42,803 nucleotides of DNA. It comes from Clostridiales bacterium. Its GTDB lineage: Bacteria; Bacillota; Clostridia; Oscillospirales; Oscillospiraceae. The notes under the pieces are model-generated. The model searched no databases. It was not told the origin of the DNA and saw only the letters and a program-made list of their open reading frames with translations. Shown here piece after piece: positions 31,576-39,431 of this stretch. Within the stretch, counting starts at the first letter, position 1, and each line of letters starts with the position of its first letter. The position numbers were made by a program, and so were the translations under genes. The stretch lies in assembly GCA_004555205.1 (NCBI GenBank), contig SFIY01000022.1, positions 1 to 42,803 of the forward strand, written 5' to 3'.

Positions 31576-33221
31576 AGGTTGTTCTCCTTCAAAAGGGCCA
31601 TCACATGCTCCGCCGTCACTGCGCCGGGGAACAGGTGACGGCTCATGCGGTTGGCGGCAGTGGTATAGAAGCTGTTGCGTGCAAAGAAGCGGCGTGGCGT
31701 ATTGGTGGTGAGAAGCTGTCCGTCAAAGAACATGGACACCAGATCGGCGTTCTCGGCGCAAAATTCCACATCGTGGGACACCATCACAACGGTGACGCCG
31801 CCGCCCTGCAAGCGGCGCAGGACACGGGCCAGCTTGCGCTTGAAAAAGCTGTCAAGGCCCTTGGTAGGCTCATCCAGCAGCAGTAAGCGCGGCTTGGTCA
31901 GCAGCACCTTGGCCAGCGCGGCACGCTGCTGCTCGCCGCCGCTGAGATCGTAGGGGTGGCTGTCGAGCAGATGGGTGATCTCGCAGGTCTCGGCAATGGC
32001 GGCGATTTGCGCCGTATCACGGCACATTTCTCCCAGCTCCTCCCGGACGGTTTTCTTCACAAACAGACTCTGGGGGTCCTGCGGCAGCATGGCAAGGTTG
32101 CCGCGAAACAGGTCTTTATACCGGGCGGCGGGTTTGCCGTCAATCAGCACCTTGCCCCGATAGGGGCGGCAGATGCCGCAGATGGCTTTCAGCGTGGTGG
32201 ACTTGCCGGTGCCGTTACCGCCTACGATGGCGAACAGGCTGCCTCGGGGCACGGAAAAGCTGACGCCCTTGAGAATGTCGGGGCTGTCCTTTTCGTAGCG
32301 GAACCAGACCTCCTTCAACTGCAGGGCGGGGTCTTCCGGCTCCTCGTAGGGCGCTTCCTCGCCCGGCGTATCATGCAGTACGCGGCCCTCAGCCATGGCG
32401 CTGAGCCAACTGCGCCCCTCGCGGACGGTCAGCGGGCAATCTGCGCCCTGATGGCCGGTACCGTAGAAAATGCGCATAGGGGCGGGCATGGCGGCAAACA
32501 GGTCGTCCTGTCGGGCATAGAGCGCCGCGCCCACCTCCTTGGGTGCGGCGGCGGCAACGATGCGGCCCTCGTCCATCACCACCACACGGTCAGCGGCGTG
32601 GAATATATCCTCCAGGCGGTGCTCGGTGATGAGAACGGTGGTGCCAAGCTCCCGGTTGATCTTGCGGACGGTGTTCAAAAAGTCCGAGGCGGCGATGGGG
32701 TCGAGCTGGCTGGTGGGCTCGTCGAGGATCAGCACATCCGGCTGCATCGCCATAATGGAGGCCAGATTCAAAAGCTGCTTCTGACCGCCGGACAATTCCG
32801 CCACATCCCGGTGGAACCAACTCTGGATGCCGAAATAGTTGGCCATCTCCGCCACACGCAAACGCATGACTTTCTGGTCGCAGCCAAGGCTTTCCAATCC
32901 GAAGGCCAGTTCGTGCCACACCTTGTCGGTGACGATCTGGCTGTCGGGGTTCTGCATCACATAGCCGATACGGGCAGACTGCTCACGCAGGTCTGCCTGC
33001 GCCAAAGGCTTACCGTCAAAGAGGATGTCCCCCGAGCGGATGCCGTGGGGCGTCAGGACGGATTTCAGATGGCGCAAGAGGGTGGTCTTGCCGCTGCCGG
33101 ACTTGCCGCACAGCGCCACATATTCGCCCTTTTCCACCGTCAGACAGACATCGTCAAGGCACCGTCTGTCCGGCGCGGTGGGGTAGGAAAATGTCAAATG
33201 TCGGATGTCAAAGTGTGCCAT
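31572..33221 (-). CDS. ECF transporter ATPase, fused EcfA-EcfA' (duplicated ABC domain)
   Basis: 549 residues containing two complete ABC ATPase domains. Domain 1: ALCGKSGSGKTTLLRHL (Walker A) near residue 37, ELSGGQKQLLNLASIMAMQ signature and VLILDEPTSQLDP near 165. Domain 2 from about residue 295: IVGGNGTGKSTTLKAI, DLSGGEQQRAALAKVL and LLLLDEPTKGLD. Stand-alone EcfA and EcfA' are normally separate subunits; here they are one chain. It supplies both nucleotide-binding sites of one transporter. It overlaps the upstream EcfT by 28 bases and the S component by 4 bases, so translation is tightly coupled. Confidence 0.93.
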   Translation of the reverse strand: MAHFDIRHLTFSYPTAPDRRCLDDVCLTVEKGEYVALCGKSGSGKTTLLRHLKSVLTPHGIRSGDILFDGKPLAQADLREQSARIGYVMQNPDSQIVTDKVWHELAFGLESLGCDQKVMRLRVAEMANYFGIQSWFHRDVAELSGGQKQLLNLASIMAMQPDVLILDEPTSQLDPIAASDFLNTVRKINRELGTTVLITEHRLEDIFHAADRVVVMDEGRIVAAAAPKEVGAALYARQDDLFAAMPAPMRIFYGTGHQGADCPLTVREGRSWLSAMAEGRVLHDTPGEEAPYEEPEDPALQLKEVWFRYEKDSPDILKGVSFSVPRGSLFAIVGGNGTGKSTTLKAICGICRPYRGKVLIDGKPAARYKDLFRGNLAMLPQDPQSLFVKKTVREELGEMCRDTAQIAAIAETCEITHLLDSHPYDLSGGEQQRAALAKVLLTKPRLLLLDEPTKGLDSFFKRKLARVLRRLQGGGVTVVMVSHDVEFCAENADLVSMFFDGQLLTTNTPRRFFARNSFYTTAANRMSRHLFPGAVTAEHVMALLKENNL

Positions 33222-34081
33222 AGGATCACCTCACGAAGATGTAAAAGTGTGGGGAGCAGCAAAAATAAACCCCATGCGCCTAACCCGCTGACGGAGAGCG
33301 CGCCGCGCACCGGCGCAATATGCAGCGACGGCAAAAAGGCGGCCTGCGCGGCGCCGGCCGCTGCCGCGGCAATCGTCACGGCAGCAAAGAGCAGCAGCAG
33401 AAGGGCAATGACGCCGTCCTGCAGCGTCAAGCGATAGACTTGAAAGGTGGTGCGCTTACCGGCGCCGTAGCCCCGGGCACGCATGGAATCGGCGGTGACC
33501 ACCGAGCCTTCCAGCGCCCAGCCGGTCAGCGCGGAGAGCACGGTGATGCCGCCCTGCAGCTTTTCCCGTTTTGTGCCGCTGCCGGATTTACCGATGCACT
33601 GCCTTGCGCCGCTGATCTGCCGCGCTTTTTTGCCGTAGGACGGCACCAGACGCAGCACCATCACCAAAATGAGGGACAGTGCCGGTATCACATTGGCAAA
33701 AAGGGAGGTGAATTTGTCCGAAGTCATCACCGCGCCGTAGCACAAAAACCACAGCAGCACAGACACCAGCATGGCGGCAATACACGCGCCGTACACAAGG
33801 GATTCATAGGTGAACGGACGGCCGAACAGGGAGAAAAGCACCGTATCACCCATGGCGTTAAAGAGGGGGTTGAGCAGCGCCACCACGAAGAAAAGGGGAA
33901 TCATGCCAAGGACGGCTTTCCATCCCTTATATCCCTTCAGCGCAAGGTAATAGGCGGCGGCACAGACGGCGGATACCGCCAGATAGGCCGGATGCACCAG
34001 AATGACGCTCAGCACGATGGCAATGGCGAAAAATCCGAAGTTCACCGCCGGATGGCAGCGGGAAAAAGCATCGTATCGCAT
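33194..34081 (-). CDS. ECF transporter transmembrane subunit EcfT (first copy)
   Basis: I chose ATG 34081 (295 aa), one base after the stop of the DUF4430 gene (TGATATG); a longer frame would overlap that gene. It has five to six membrane segments and the coupling motif ADSMRARGYGAGKRT near residue 205, the ARG motif that binds the groove of the ATPases. The first arm ISGARQCIG is near residue 160. It overlaps the fused ATPase gene by 28 bases. Both copies keep the coupling motif, so both may assemble with the one ATPase. Confidence 0.9.
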   Translation of the reverse strand: MRYDAFSRCHPAVNFGFFAIAIVLSVILVHPAYLAVSAVCAAAYYLALKGYKGWKAVLGMIPLFFVVALLNPLFNAMGDTVLFSLFGRPFTYESLVYGACIAAMLVSVLLWFLCYGAVMTSDKFTSLFANVIPALSLILVMVLRLVPSYGKKARQISGARQCIGKSGSGTKREKLQGGITVLSALTGWALEGSVVTADSMRARGYGAGKRTTFQVYRLTLQDGVIALLLLLFAAVTIAAAAAGAAQAAFLPSLHIAPVRGALSVSGLGAWGLFLLLPTLLHLREVILWHTLTSDI

Positions 34082-34082
34082 A

Positions 34083-35378
34083 TCAATACACGCCCCCACC
34101 CACATCGGCCCCTAATCCGTGGCAGGTATAACACCATACAATGCTGTCGCCCTGCGACAGCGTATAAGCCGAGCAGCCGTAGTTGGGGAACCAGCCGTTC
34201 ACCTTGAACATCCAGCCCGACTCGCTGCCGCAGTCAAATTCATAGAGATGGTGGATGCCCTCCACATAGTAGCTTTCATACAGAGGGGTATAGCTGTATT
34301 CCAGTTGGATGCCGTTTTGCTCACAAGCGCGTTTGAGCACATCAAATACCGTTTCGCCGTCGGTAAAAGATACGGTGGTGGCGGCGAGAATGGTGCCGTC
34401 GGCAGGCACATAGCTGTCCTTGCCCGTTGCCAGCTCGTCCATATTATCCAAAATGGTATCGCAGCGGATTTCAATCGTGCAGGTATGGCTGGTGACGGAC
34501 TCTTCCTTATTGGGTGAATCGTCGTCAGGTTTTTTATCGGGTTTCGTCGAAGAACTGCCGGAGGAGGTGCTGCTCCCACCCTGTTTGTCGTCGTCCGGTG
34601 TTTCGGATGTGTCGGCAGAATCATTTTTGCCGGGCGATGCGTCAGCGGCGGAAGTGCCGGGAGCAGAGGTGGACGTATCTGTGTTTTCGGAGGGGTTTGC
34701 CGCTTGGCTCCGGCGGTCTGTCAGCACCTGCGACAGCTCTGCGGCAGTGAAGCAAAGCGCGGCAGTGGAATCCTGCGCACAGCGAAGGAAAAAATCACTG
34801 AGAGAAGCGGCGCTGAGTGTGGTGTAAGTCGGGCCGCCGTCTGCGGTAAAGGCGGCGGCTTGACCGCCGGAAAGCGTTTTTTCACCCACCGTCACTTCAC
34901 CGGCCAGTACACCGATGCTTTCCGAGCCGGTGCGCACCGAGAGTACCACCGTGCTGTTGGTGATGTTCACAGCCTGCTCACCGAAACGGGCGGACACCGC
35001 CTCCTTGGCGCAGAGGAAGACTTCGCCGGACAGAACGGTAACGGCAAAATGCGGCGCAGACGCCTGATCGACGACGAGAGAGGCATTTTCCCCCAGAACC
35101 AGATAGCTGTCGCCAAAGGAAACGGATACCTGTGCGCCTTTGTGGCTTGATAGCTTGTCGCCGTCCCGTAGAGCAGCGGTATCCTCCAAATGTGCGGCAA
35201 TGCCGCTGCGCGTCAAGTCAATCACACCTTTGTCGCGTGCGGCACAGGCGGTGACCTGCGTTTCCCCGTTATGGCCAATCCGGCCGCGATACCGTCCCAC
35301 CGACAGTACGCCCACGGCAACAATGGCCGCGATAACGGCAATCATGATGATATTGGCGATTTTCTTCTTTTTCTTCAT
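34083..35378 (-). CDS. exported FecR-like/DUF4430 (transcobalamin-like) protein
   Basis: 431 residues. A Lys-rich start and one membrane helix (residues about 8-27) anchor it outside. Residues ~55-190 are a FecR-like beta domain (LSGEVFLCAKE, VNITNSTVVLSVRTG, GVLAGEVTVG). A Ser/Thr/Asp/Lys/Pro-rich linker (~230-300) follows. The C-terminal ~125 residues are a DUF4430 domain: DGETVFDVLKRACEQNGIQL and GWMFKVNGWFPNYGCSAYTL then SQGDSIVWCYTCHGLG. DUF4430 resembles the C-terminal cobalamin-binding domain of transcobalamin. As the first gene of the ECF operon it probably captures the ligand for the S component, with cobalamin or a corrinoid the best guess. Confidence 0.8.
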   Translation of the reverse strand: MKKKKKIANIIMIAVIAAIVAVGVLSVGRYRGRIGHNGETQVTACAARDKGVIDLTRSGIAAHLEDTAALRDGDKLSSHKGAQVSVSFGDSYLVLGENASLVVDQASAPHFAVTVLSGEVFLCAKEAVSARFGEQAVNITNSTVVLSVRTGSESIGVLAGEVTVGEKTLSGGQAAAFTADGGPTYTTLSAASLSDFFLRCAQDSTAALCFTAAELSQVLTDRRSQAANPSENTDTSTSAPGTSAADASPGKNDSADTSETPDDDKQGGSSTSSGSSSTKPDKKPDDDSPNKEESVTSHTCTIEIRCDTILDNMDELATGKDSYVPADGTILAATTVSFTDGETVFDVLKRACEQNGIQLEYSYTPLYESYYVEGIHHLYEFDCGSESGWMFKVNGWFPNYGCSAYTLSQGDSIVWCYTCHGLGADVGGGVY

Positions 35379-35400
35379 CTCAGAGCTCCTTGCAGGAAAT

Positions 35401-35426
35401 AAAAAATGCCCCCAAATGGGGACATA
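35401..35426 (-). terminator. leader terminator upstream of the DUF4430 gene
   Basis: On the minus strand TGTCCCC, loop ATTT, GGGGGCA followed by TTTTTT. One pair is G-U in that orientation and a mismatch on the other strand, so it is made for the minus strand. It lies 22 bases before the start codon, in the position of an expression platform. Confidence 0.75.
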
Positions 35427-35484
35427 AAACAGGTGCCTTCCGCCGACATAACATCCCCAAGAGTTTCACGGCGCTTGATAAAAC

Positions 35485-35640
35485 GGCGAAAAGTATTCCG
35501 GCTGGCGGGCGGCCTGATTGCCGATGCCTTCTCAGAGGAAACCTCCAATGGCAGCGGCGGCTATCATGCCCGCGCACGGCGGCTTGGTACCGCTGGGTCT
35601 GATCCCATTCCATTTCGCAGTTTTGCTGCATATTTTCACA
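35485..35640 (-). ncRNA. candidate cobalamin-type riboswitch in the ECF operon leader
   Basis: The minus strand holds, in the order of a cobalamin aptamer, AAATGGAATGGGATCAGACCC (first 20: AAATGGAATGGGATCAGACC; like the GGGAA/GGTGAAAATCC core), AGCGGTACC and GCCGCCGT (like the GCGGTCCCGCCACTGT block), GCCATTGG and GAGAAGGC (like GCCACTGG...GGGAAGGC), then AGCCGGAATAC (like the B12 box AGCCAGGAGAC). An intrinsic terminator and the DUF4430-ECF operon follow. The primary sequence departs from consensus in the core, so this remains a candidate. A covariance-model search (RF00174 and relatives) would decide. Confidence 0.45.
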
Positions 35641-35775
35641 TTTATAAAAATGTTATCACAACTTTGGCATATTTGCAAGGAAAACACAATCTTTTTCTGC
35701 CTTGACGGTCAAAAAGTTCGGGGCATGTGGACTTCCCGCCCCTACATAGGATGGGCGTGTAAGGAGGTAGTGCAT

Positions 35776-36471
35776 ATGATTTCTGCGGCTTTGCTGCTGC
35801 TGACGAACAGTTTGTTTTTATCGCTGCATTTGGCGGGGAATCCGGGCTCGTTTCCCAAACCGCTAAGTGCCGGGGAGGAGCAGGAATATCTGGCGCGCAG
35901 TGCGGCGGGGGACTTGGAGGCGCGCAATGCACTGGTGGAGCACAACCTGCGCCTGGTGGCGCATATTATCAAGAAATACTATACGCAGGCGGACAATCAG
36001 GAGGACTTGATCTCCATCGGCACCATCGGACTGATCAAGGCCATCAATACCTTTCGCGCGGATAAGAATATCCGCCTGGCTACCTATGCCTCGCGGTGCA
36101 TTGAAAATGAGATCCTTATGTATTTCCGTGCCCAGCGCAAATTGCAGGGCGAAGTGTCGCTGTCGGATACCATAGAAACGGATAAGGCGGGCAATGCGCT
36201 GTATCTGATGGATGTGCTGGGCACAGACGATACCATGCTGTCAGATCTGCAGGACAAGGAAAATTATCGCCGGCTGCGCCGGGTGGTGGGGGAGTGCCTG
36301 ACAGAGCGCGAGGCGGATATTATTCGCCGCCGCTACGGTTTGGACGGCCAGGCGCCGCAGACCCAGCGCCAGGTCGCCGCCGCCTATCATATCAGCCGCA
36401 GCTATGTATCCCGCATCGAAAAGAAGGCGCTGGAAAAACTGGAAAAAGAATTGCGGGAATATGTGCAATAA
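35776..36471 (+). CDS. sigK: RNA polymerase sporulation sigma factor, pro-SigK
   Basis: ATG 35776 lies 8 bases after AAGGAGG and gives 231 residues. After a hydrophobic N-terminus (ISAALLLLTNSLFLSLHL) comes PKPLSAGEEQEYLARSAAGD and VEHNLRLVAHIIKKYY, the SigK region 2 start. Region 2.4/3 (TYASRCIENEILMYFRAQRK) and region 4 (LTEREADIIRRRYGLDG, SRSYVSRIEKKAL) are complete. The first ~20 residues correspond to the pro-sequence that SpoIVFB removes in Bacillus; C. difficile SigK lacks it. The gene is not interrupted by a skin element. SigK drives late mother-cell genes. It has a strong SD but I see no clear sigma-E promoter. Confidence 0.95.
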   Translation: MISAALLLLTNSLFLSLHLAGNPGSFPKPLSAGEEQEYLARSAAGDLEARNALVEHNLRLVAHIIKKYYTQADNQEDLISIGTIGLIKAINTFRADKNIRLATYASRCIENEILMYFRAQRKLQGEVSLSDTIETDKAGNALYLMDVLGTDDTMLSDLQDKENYRRLRRVVGECLTEREADIIRRRYGLDGQAPQTQRQVAAAYHISRSYVSRIEKKALEKLEKELREYVQ

Positions 36472-36508
36472 AAAAAGATAAAGGTGATAAAAAAATATCA
36501 AATACAGC

Positions 36509-36537
36509 TTGCGTTGGCTCTGAATTGAGGATATAAT
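36509..36537 (+). promoter_or_regulatory. promoter of the hydrogenase gene
   Basis: TTGCGT (36509-36514), 17 bases, TATAAT (36532-36537), 69 bases before the start codon. Confidence 0.65.
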
Positions 36538-36606
36538 ACAGATGGATAAGATTTGTGCGCTGTAAAAAGACACAGACGCAGTGACGGGAAGGGTGAAGCA
36601 TAACCA

Positions 36607-38151
36607 ATGAGAAATATCAAATGCGGCGTTACCGATATGCGTAAGCGGGTCTTTGCCGAGGTGGCAAGATTGGCCTATGAGGGCGGAGATTACTATACCC
36701 GCATGGAAAAACTGCCCTATGAGATCGTGCCCAGTGACGAAGCGGCCAGCCGCGACTCCATTTTCCTCGAACGCGCCATCGTCGGTGAGAGGATTCGCCT
36801 GGCCATGGGTCTGCCGCTGCGCGACATGAGCGAACACAACTTGCTTTCCGACGGCGTGGAGGAGAGCGCCATTGCGGAAAAATACTACGATCCTCCGCTG
36901 GTCAATGTGATCAAATTTGCCTGTAACGGCTGTCCTACCACCCATTACGAGGTGACCAATGCCTGTCAGGGCTGCCTGGCGCAGCATTGCGTCAACAACT
37001 GCCCCAAGGACGCGGTGTCCATCAGCCGCGGCAAGGCGTCCATTGACCAGAGCAAGTGTATCAAGTGCGGCAAGTGCAAAACGGCCTGTTCCTATCAGGC
37101 GATCATCAAGTTTGAGCGGCCCTGTCAGGAAGCCTGCGGCATGGATGCCATCGGACAGGATGAGCATGGCCGGGCGCATATTGACTATGATAAATGCGTC
37201 TCCTGCGGTCAGTGCCTTGTGAACTGTCCCTTCGGCGCTATCGTGGATAAGGGGCAGTTGTTCCAACTGATCCATTCCATCAAGCGCGGCGATCAGGTCA
37301 TTGCCATCATTGCCCCGGCCTTCTGGGGCCAGTTCGGTGAGAAGGTAACACCGGGCCAGATCGTGCAGGCCATGCAGATCCTGGGCTTTGAAGCCGTGGA
37401 GGAAGTAGCCATCGGCGCTGATCTGTGTGCCGTGGAGGAAGCGGATGAATTTATGAGCCATGTGCCCCAGAAGCAGCCGTTCATGGCAACCTCCTGCTGC
37501 CCGGCGTGGTCTGTGATGGCAAAGAAGGAATTTCCCGGCTTTGCGCCGTATATTTCCATGACCATGACGCCCATGGTGCTGACGGCGCGCCTGATGAAGC
37601 GCCGCTATCCCCGGTGCAAGGTGGCGTTTATCGGTCCCTGCGCCGCGAAAAAGCTGGAGGCCAGCCGCCGTACGATCCGCAGTAATGTGGACTTTGTGCT
37701 GACCTTTGAGGAGCTGCGCGGCATGTTTGAGGCCAAACATATTGATTTTGGTCAAATCAAAGATATACCTGCCAACTATGAAGCCTCTGCACCCGGCGTA
37801 GGCTTTGCTGCCAGCGGCGGCGTAGCCAAGGCGGTGGAGGAGGTCATTCACCGTGTGAAGCCGGATAAGGAGGTCAAGACCGTCTATGCCGAGGGTTTGC
37901 GTGAGTGCCGCCAGATGCTGCGCATTGCCCGTGCCGGGAAATATGACGGGTATCTGCTGGAGGGCATGGCTTGCCCCGGCGGTTGTATTGCAGGTCCCGG
38001 TACCGTTCAGCCGCCGGAGAAGTCCAAGCGCGTGCTGGAGCAGTACAAGGCGGCAGCGCCCAAAGCCAATCCGCTGGATTCGGATTATATGTCGGATATC
38101 CACCTGCTGCATGAAGACAGCGAGGAATGGGACCGCGTCAGCCACCACTGA
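36607..38151 (+). CDS. monomeric [FeFe] hydrogenase (4Fe-4S ferredoxin domains plus H-cluster domain)
   Basis: 514 residues. Residues ~100-215 hold cysteine-rich ferredoxin modules (CNGCPTTHYEVTNACQGC, CIKCGKCKTACSY, CVSCGQCLVNCPFGA) for several [4Fe-4S] clusters. The H-cluster domain has all three loops: TSCCPAW near residue 294, GPCAAKKLEA near 343 and MACPGGCIAGPG near 453. These supply the four Cys of the catalytic cluster. The L3 ending AGPG rather than GGGQP is typical of group B enzymes, whose in vivo role (H2 evolution, sensing or recycling) is not settled. No hydE/F/G maturases are in the window. The SD is weak (GAAGGG far upstream). Confidence 0.9.
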   Translation: MRNIKCGVTDMRKRVFAEVARLAYEGGDYYTRMEKLPYEIVPSDEAASRDSIFLERAIVGERIRLAMGLPLRDMSEHNLLSDGVEESAIAEKYYDPPLVNVIKFACNGCPTTHYEVTNACQGCLAQHCVNNCPKDAVSISRGKASIDQSKCIKCGKCKTACSYQAIIKFERPCQEACGMDAIGQDEHGRAHIDYDKCVSCGQCLVNCPFGAIVDKGQLFQLIHSIKRGDQVIAIIAPAFWGQFGEKVTPGQIVQAMQILGFEAVEEVAIGADLCAVEEADEFMSHVPQKQPFMATSCCPAWSVMAKKEFPGFAPYISMTMTPMVLTARLMKRRYPRCKVAFIGPCAAKKLEASRRTIRSNVDFVLTFEELRGMFEAKHIDFGQIKDIPANYEASAPGVGFAASGGVAKAVEEVIHRVKPDKEVKTVYAEGLRECRQMLRIARAGKYDGYLLEGMACPGGCIAGPGTVQPPEKSKRVLEQYKAAAPKANPLDSDYMSDIHLLHEDSEEWDRVSHH

Positions 38152-38162
38152 TAAAACCATAA

Positions 38163-38200
38163 AAACAAGCCGTTTATCCTGTGATAAACGGCTTGCTTTC
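38163..38200. terminator. bidirectional terminator between the hydrogenase and MBL genes
   Basis: CAAGCCGTTTATC, loop CTGT, GATAAACGGCTTG (13-bp perfect stem) with A run before and T-rich tail after; the flanking genes converge. Confidence 0.85.
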
Positions 38201-39001
38201 TTACAGTACAATACATTCCAGATCGTCCGGCACGAACACCTCACCACCATAAACGGACCGGGCTTCGGCGCTGTAGCGTGCTTTGCGCGTGGCCAGCGTC
38301 TTGTCCTCCGTGTGATAGAGTACCAGGCGTTTAACGCCCAATGCCTGTGCCATCAAGGCGGCGTCCCGCACCGTGCAGTGGTGCTTTTCGTAAGGATGGA
38401 AAATCTCGCGGTCGTCATACAGACAAAATGCCTCCGTCAGCAGCCAGTCACAGCCGGATACATAGGCCTCCGTCACGGGATGATAGCGCTCATCACCCAA
38501 ACAGGTCAGGCTCCGGCCGTCCGGCAGCCTGGCACAAAAACCGTACTGCTTTGCCTTGGTGGAGGCAATGTCAAAGACCGTCAGCTCCATGCCCAAAGCG
38601 GACAGCGTATCGCCCGGCTGTACCTGCACAAAGCGGATGCGCGTGTCCAGATGACGCGCCAATTTTGCCGGCAGCAGAGCGCGGCACAGAGGTACCAAAA
38701 TGGACAGTGCCTCGTCATGACCCCAGACGGTCAGTTCGCCGTCATATTTTCCCTGGTTGATCGACTGCGCCACAAGGCGGACCACCCACACCACACCCAG
38801 CAAATGGTCGGTGTGTGCGTGCGTGATAAACAGGTGATGCATATGGCCGGCCGACAGACCGGCATCCTCCAGTTGGCGCAGAATACCGTTGCCGCCGCCG
38901 GCATCGACCAGCAGAAAGTCCTCCTTCTCCTGCAGGGCAAAGCAGGTATTGTAGCAGCGGGTCACCATGGCATTGCCTGTGCCCAGCATGATTAATTTCA
39001 T
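38201..39001 (-). CDS. MBL-fold metallohydrolase, RNase Z-like
   Basis: ATG 39001 follows AAAGGAG and gives 266 residues; the longer frame runs through the metK promoter. The metallo-beta-lactamase fold is complete: LIMLGTGNAMVTRCYNTC at the start (TGNA loop of RNase Z-like enzymes), FITHAHTDHLLG near residue 60 (HxHxDH metal ligands), later Asp/His positions in LLTEAFCLYDD and HHCTVRDAA, and LYHTED near 230. RNase Z trims tRNA 3' ends, but here all tRNAs in the window encode CCA, and the protein is shorter than ElaC, so another phosphodiesterase role is possible. It is divergent from metK. Confidence 0.85.
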   Translation of the reverse strand: MKLIMLGTGNAMVTRCYNTCFALQEKEDFLLVDAGGGNGILRQLEDAGLSAGHMHHLFITHAHTDHLLGVVWVVRLVAQSINQGKYDGELTVWGHDEALSILVPLCRALLPAKLARHLDTRIRFVQVQPGDTLSALGMELTVFDIASTKAKQYGFCARLPDGRSLTCLGDERYHPVTEAYVSGCDWLLTEAFCLYDDREIFHPYEKHHCTVRDAALMAQALGVKRLVLYHTEDKTLATRKARYSAEARSVYGGEVFVPDDLECIVL

Positions 39002-39137
39002 CGTGCATACTCCTTTGGCATAGAATGTATCGTTGTATTTGCGGCTATTATAGCACGATGTGGGCGGTTTGCAAAGCCGCTTTGATGCTTTACAAGGGAA
39101 CAAATGGGACGAATTTCGACTTTCTGCGAAAAAGGTG

Positions 39138-39165
39138 TTGACAAAACACACAAATATGATACAAT
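39138..39165 (+). promoter_or_regulatory. promoter of the metK riboswitch transcript
   Basis: TTGACA (39138-39143), 16 bases, TACAAT (39160-39165), about 25 bases before the aptamer. Confidence 0.75.
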
Positions 39166-39194
39166 AACTTTAGCAAATCCCCCAAAATTGAATA

Positions 39195-39330
39195 CCTTAT
39201 CAAGAGTGGTTGAGGGAACGGCCCGATGAAACCACGGCAACCTGTTTTTCAAGGTGCCAAATCCGACGAGTATACTGGGCGTGGGAGTGATAACCCCGCA
39301 CCCGTCTTTCGACAGATGAGGAGCGATAAC
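39195..39330 (+). ncRNA. SAM-I (S-box) riboswitch aptamer upstream of metK
   Basis: The S-box signature is clear: CTTATCAAGAG, then GGGAACGGCCCGATGAAACC, CGGCAACC, GGTGCCAAATCC and a GATAAC closing P1 (TTATC 39197-39201 with GATAA 39325-39329). P4 is formed by GTGGGAGTGATAACCCCGCAC (first 20 bases shown: GTGGGAGTGATAACCCCGCA). When SAM binds, the terminator downstream is allowed to form and metK is switched off. The gene it precedes makes SAM, so this is a feedback loop. Confidence 0.95.
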
Positions 39331-39332
39331 CA

Positions 39333-39367
39333 AGCACGATCCGTCGAAAACGGAGCGTGTTTTTTTA
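39333..39367 (+). terminator. SAM-controlled terminator of the riboswitch
   Basis: GCACGATCCGT, loop CGAAA, ACGGAGCGTGT then TTTTTTT. It lies between the aptamer and metK and is the expression platform. Confidence 0.9.
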
Positions 39368-39431
39368 GTGCTCCGAACAAAAGATAGTGGGGGAGAAGCA
39401 AAAATTTTATTGTAAAAGGAGCACGAAAACT

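Noticed and set aside
35620..35775. Sigma-E promoter for sigK
   Set aside because: Several CATATT-like boxes are present but none is paired with a convincing -35 element at the usual spacing.
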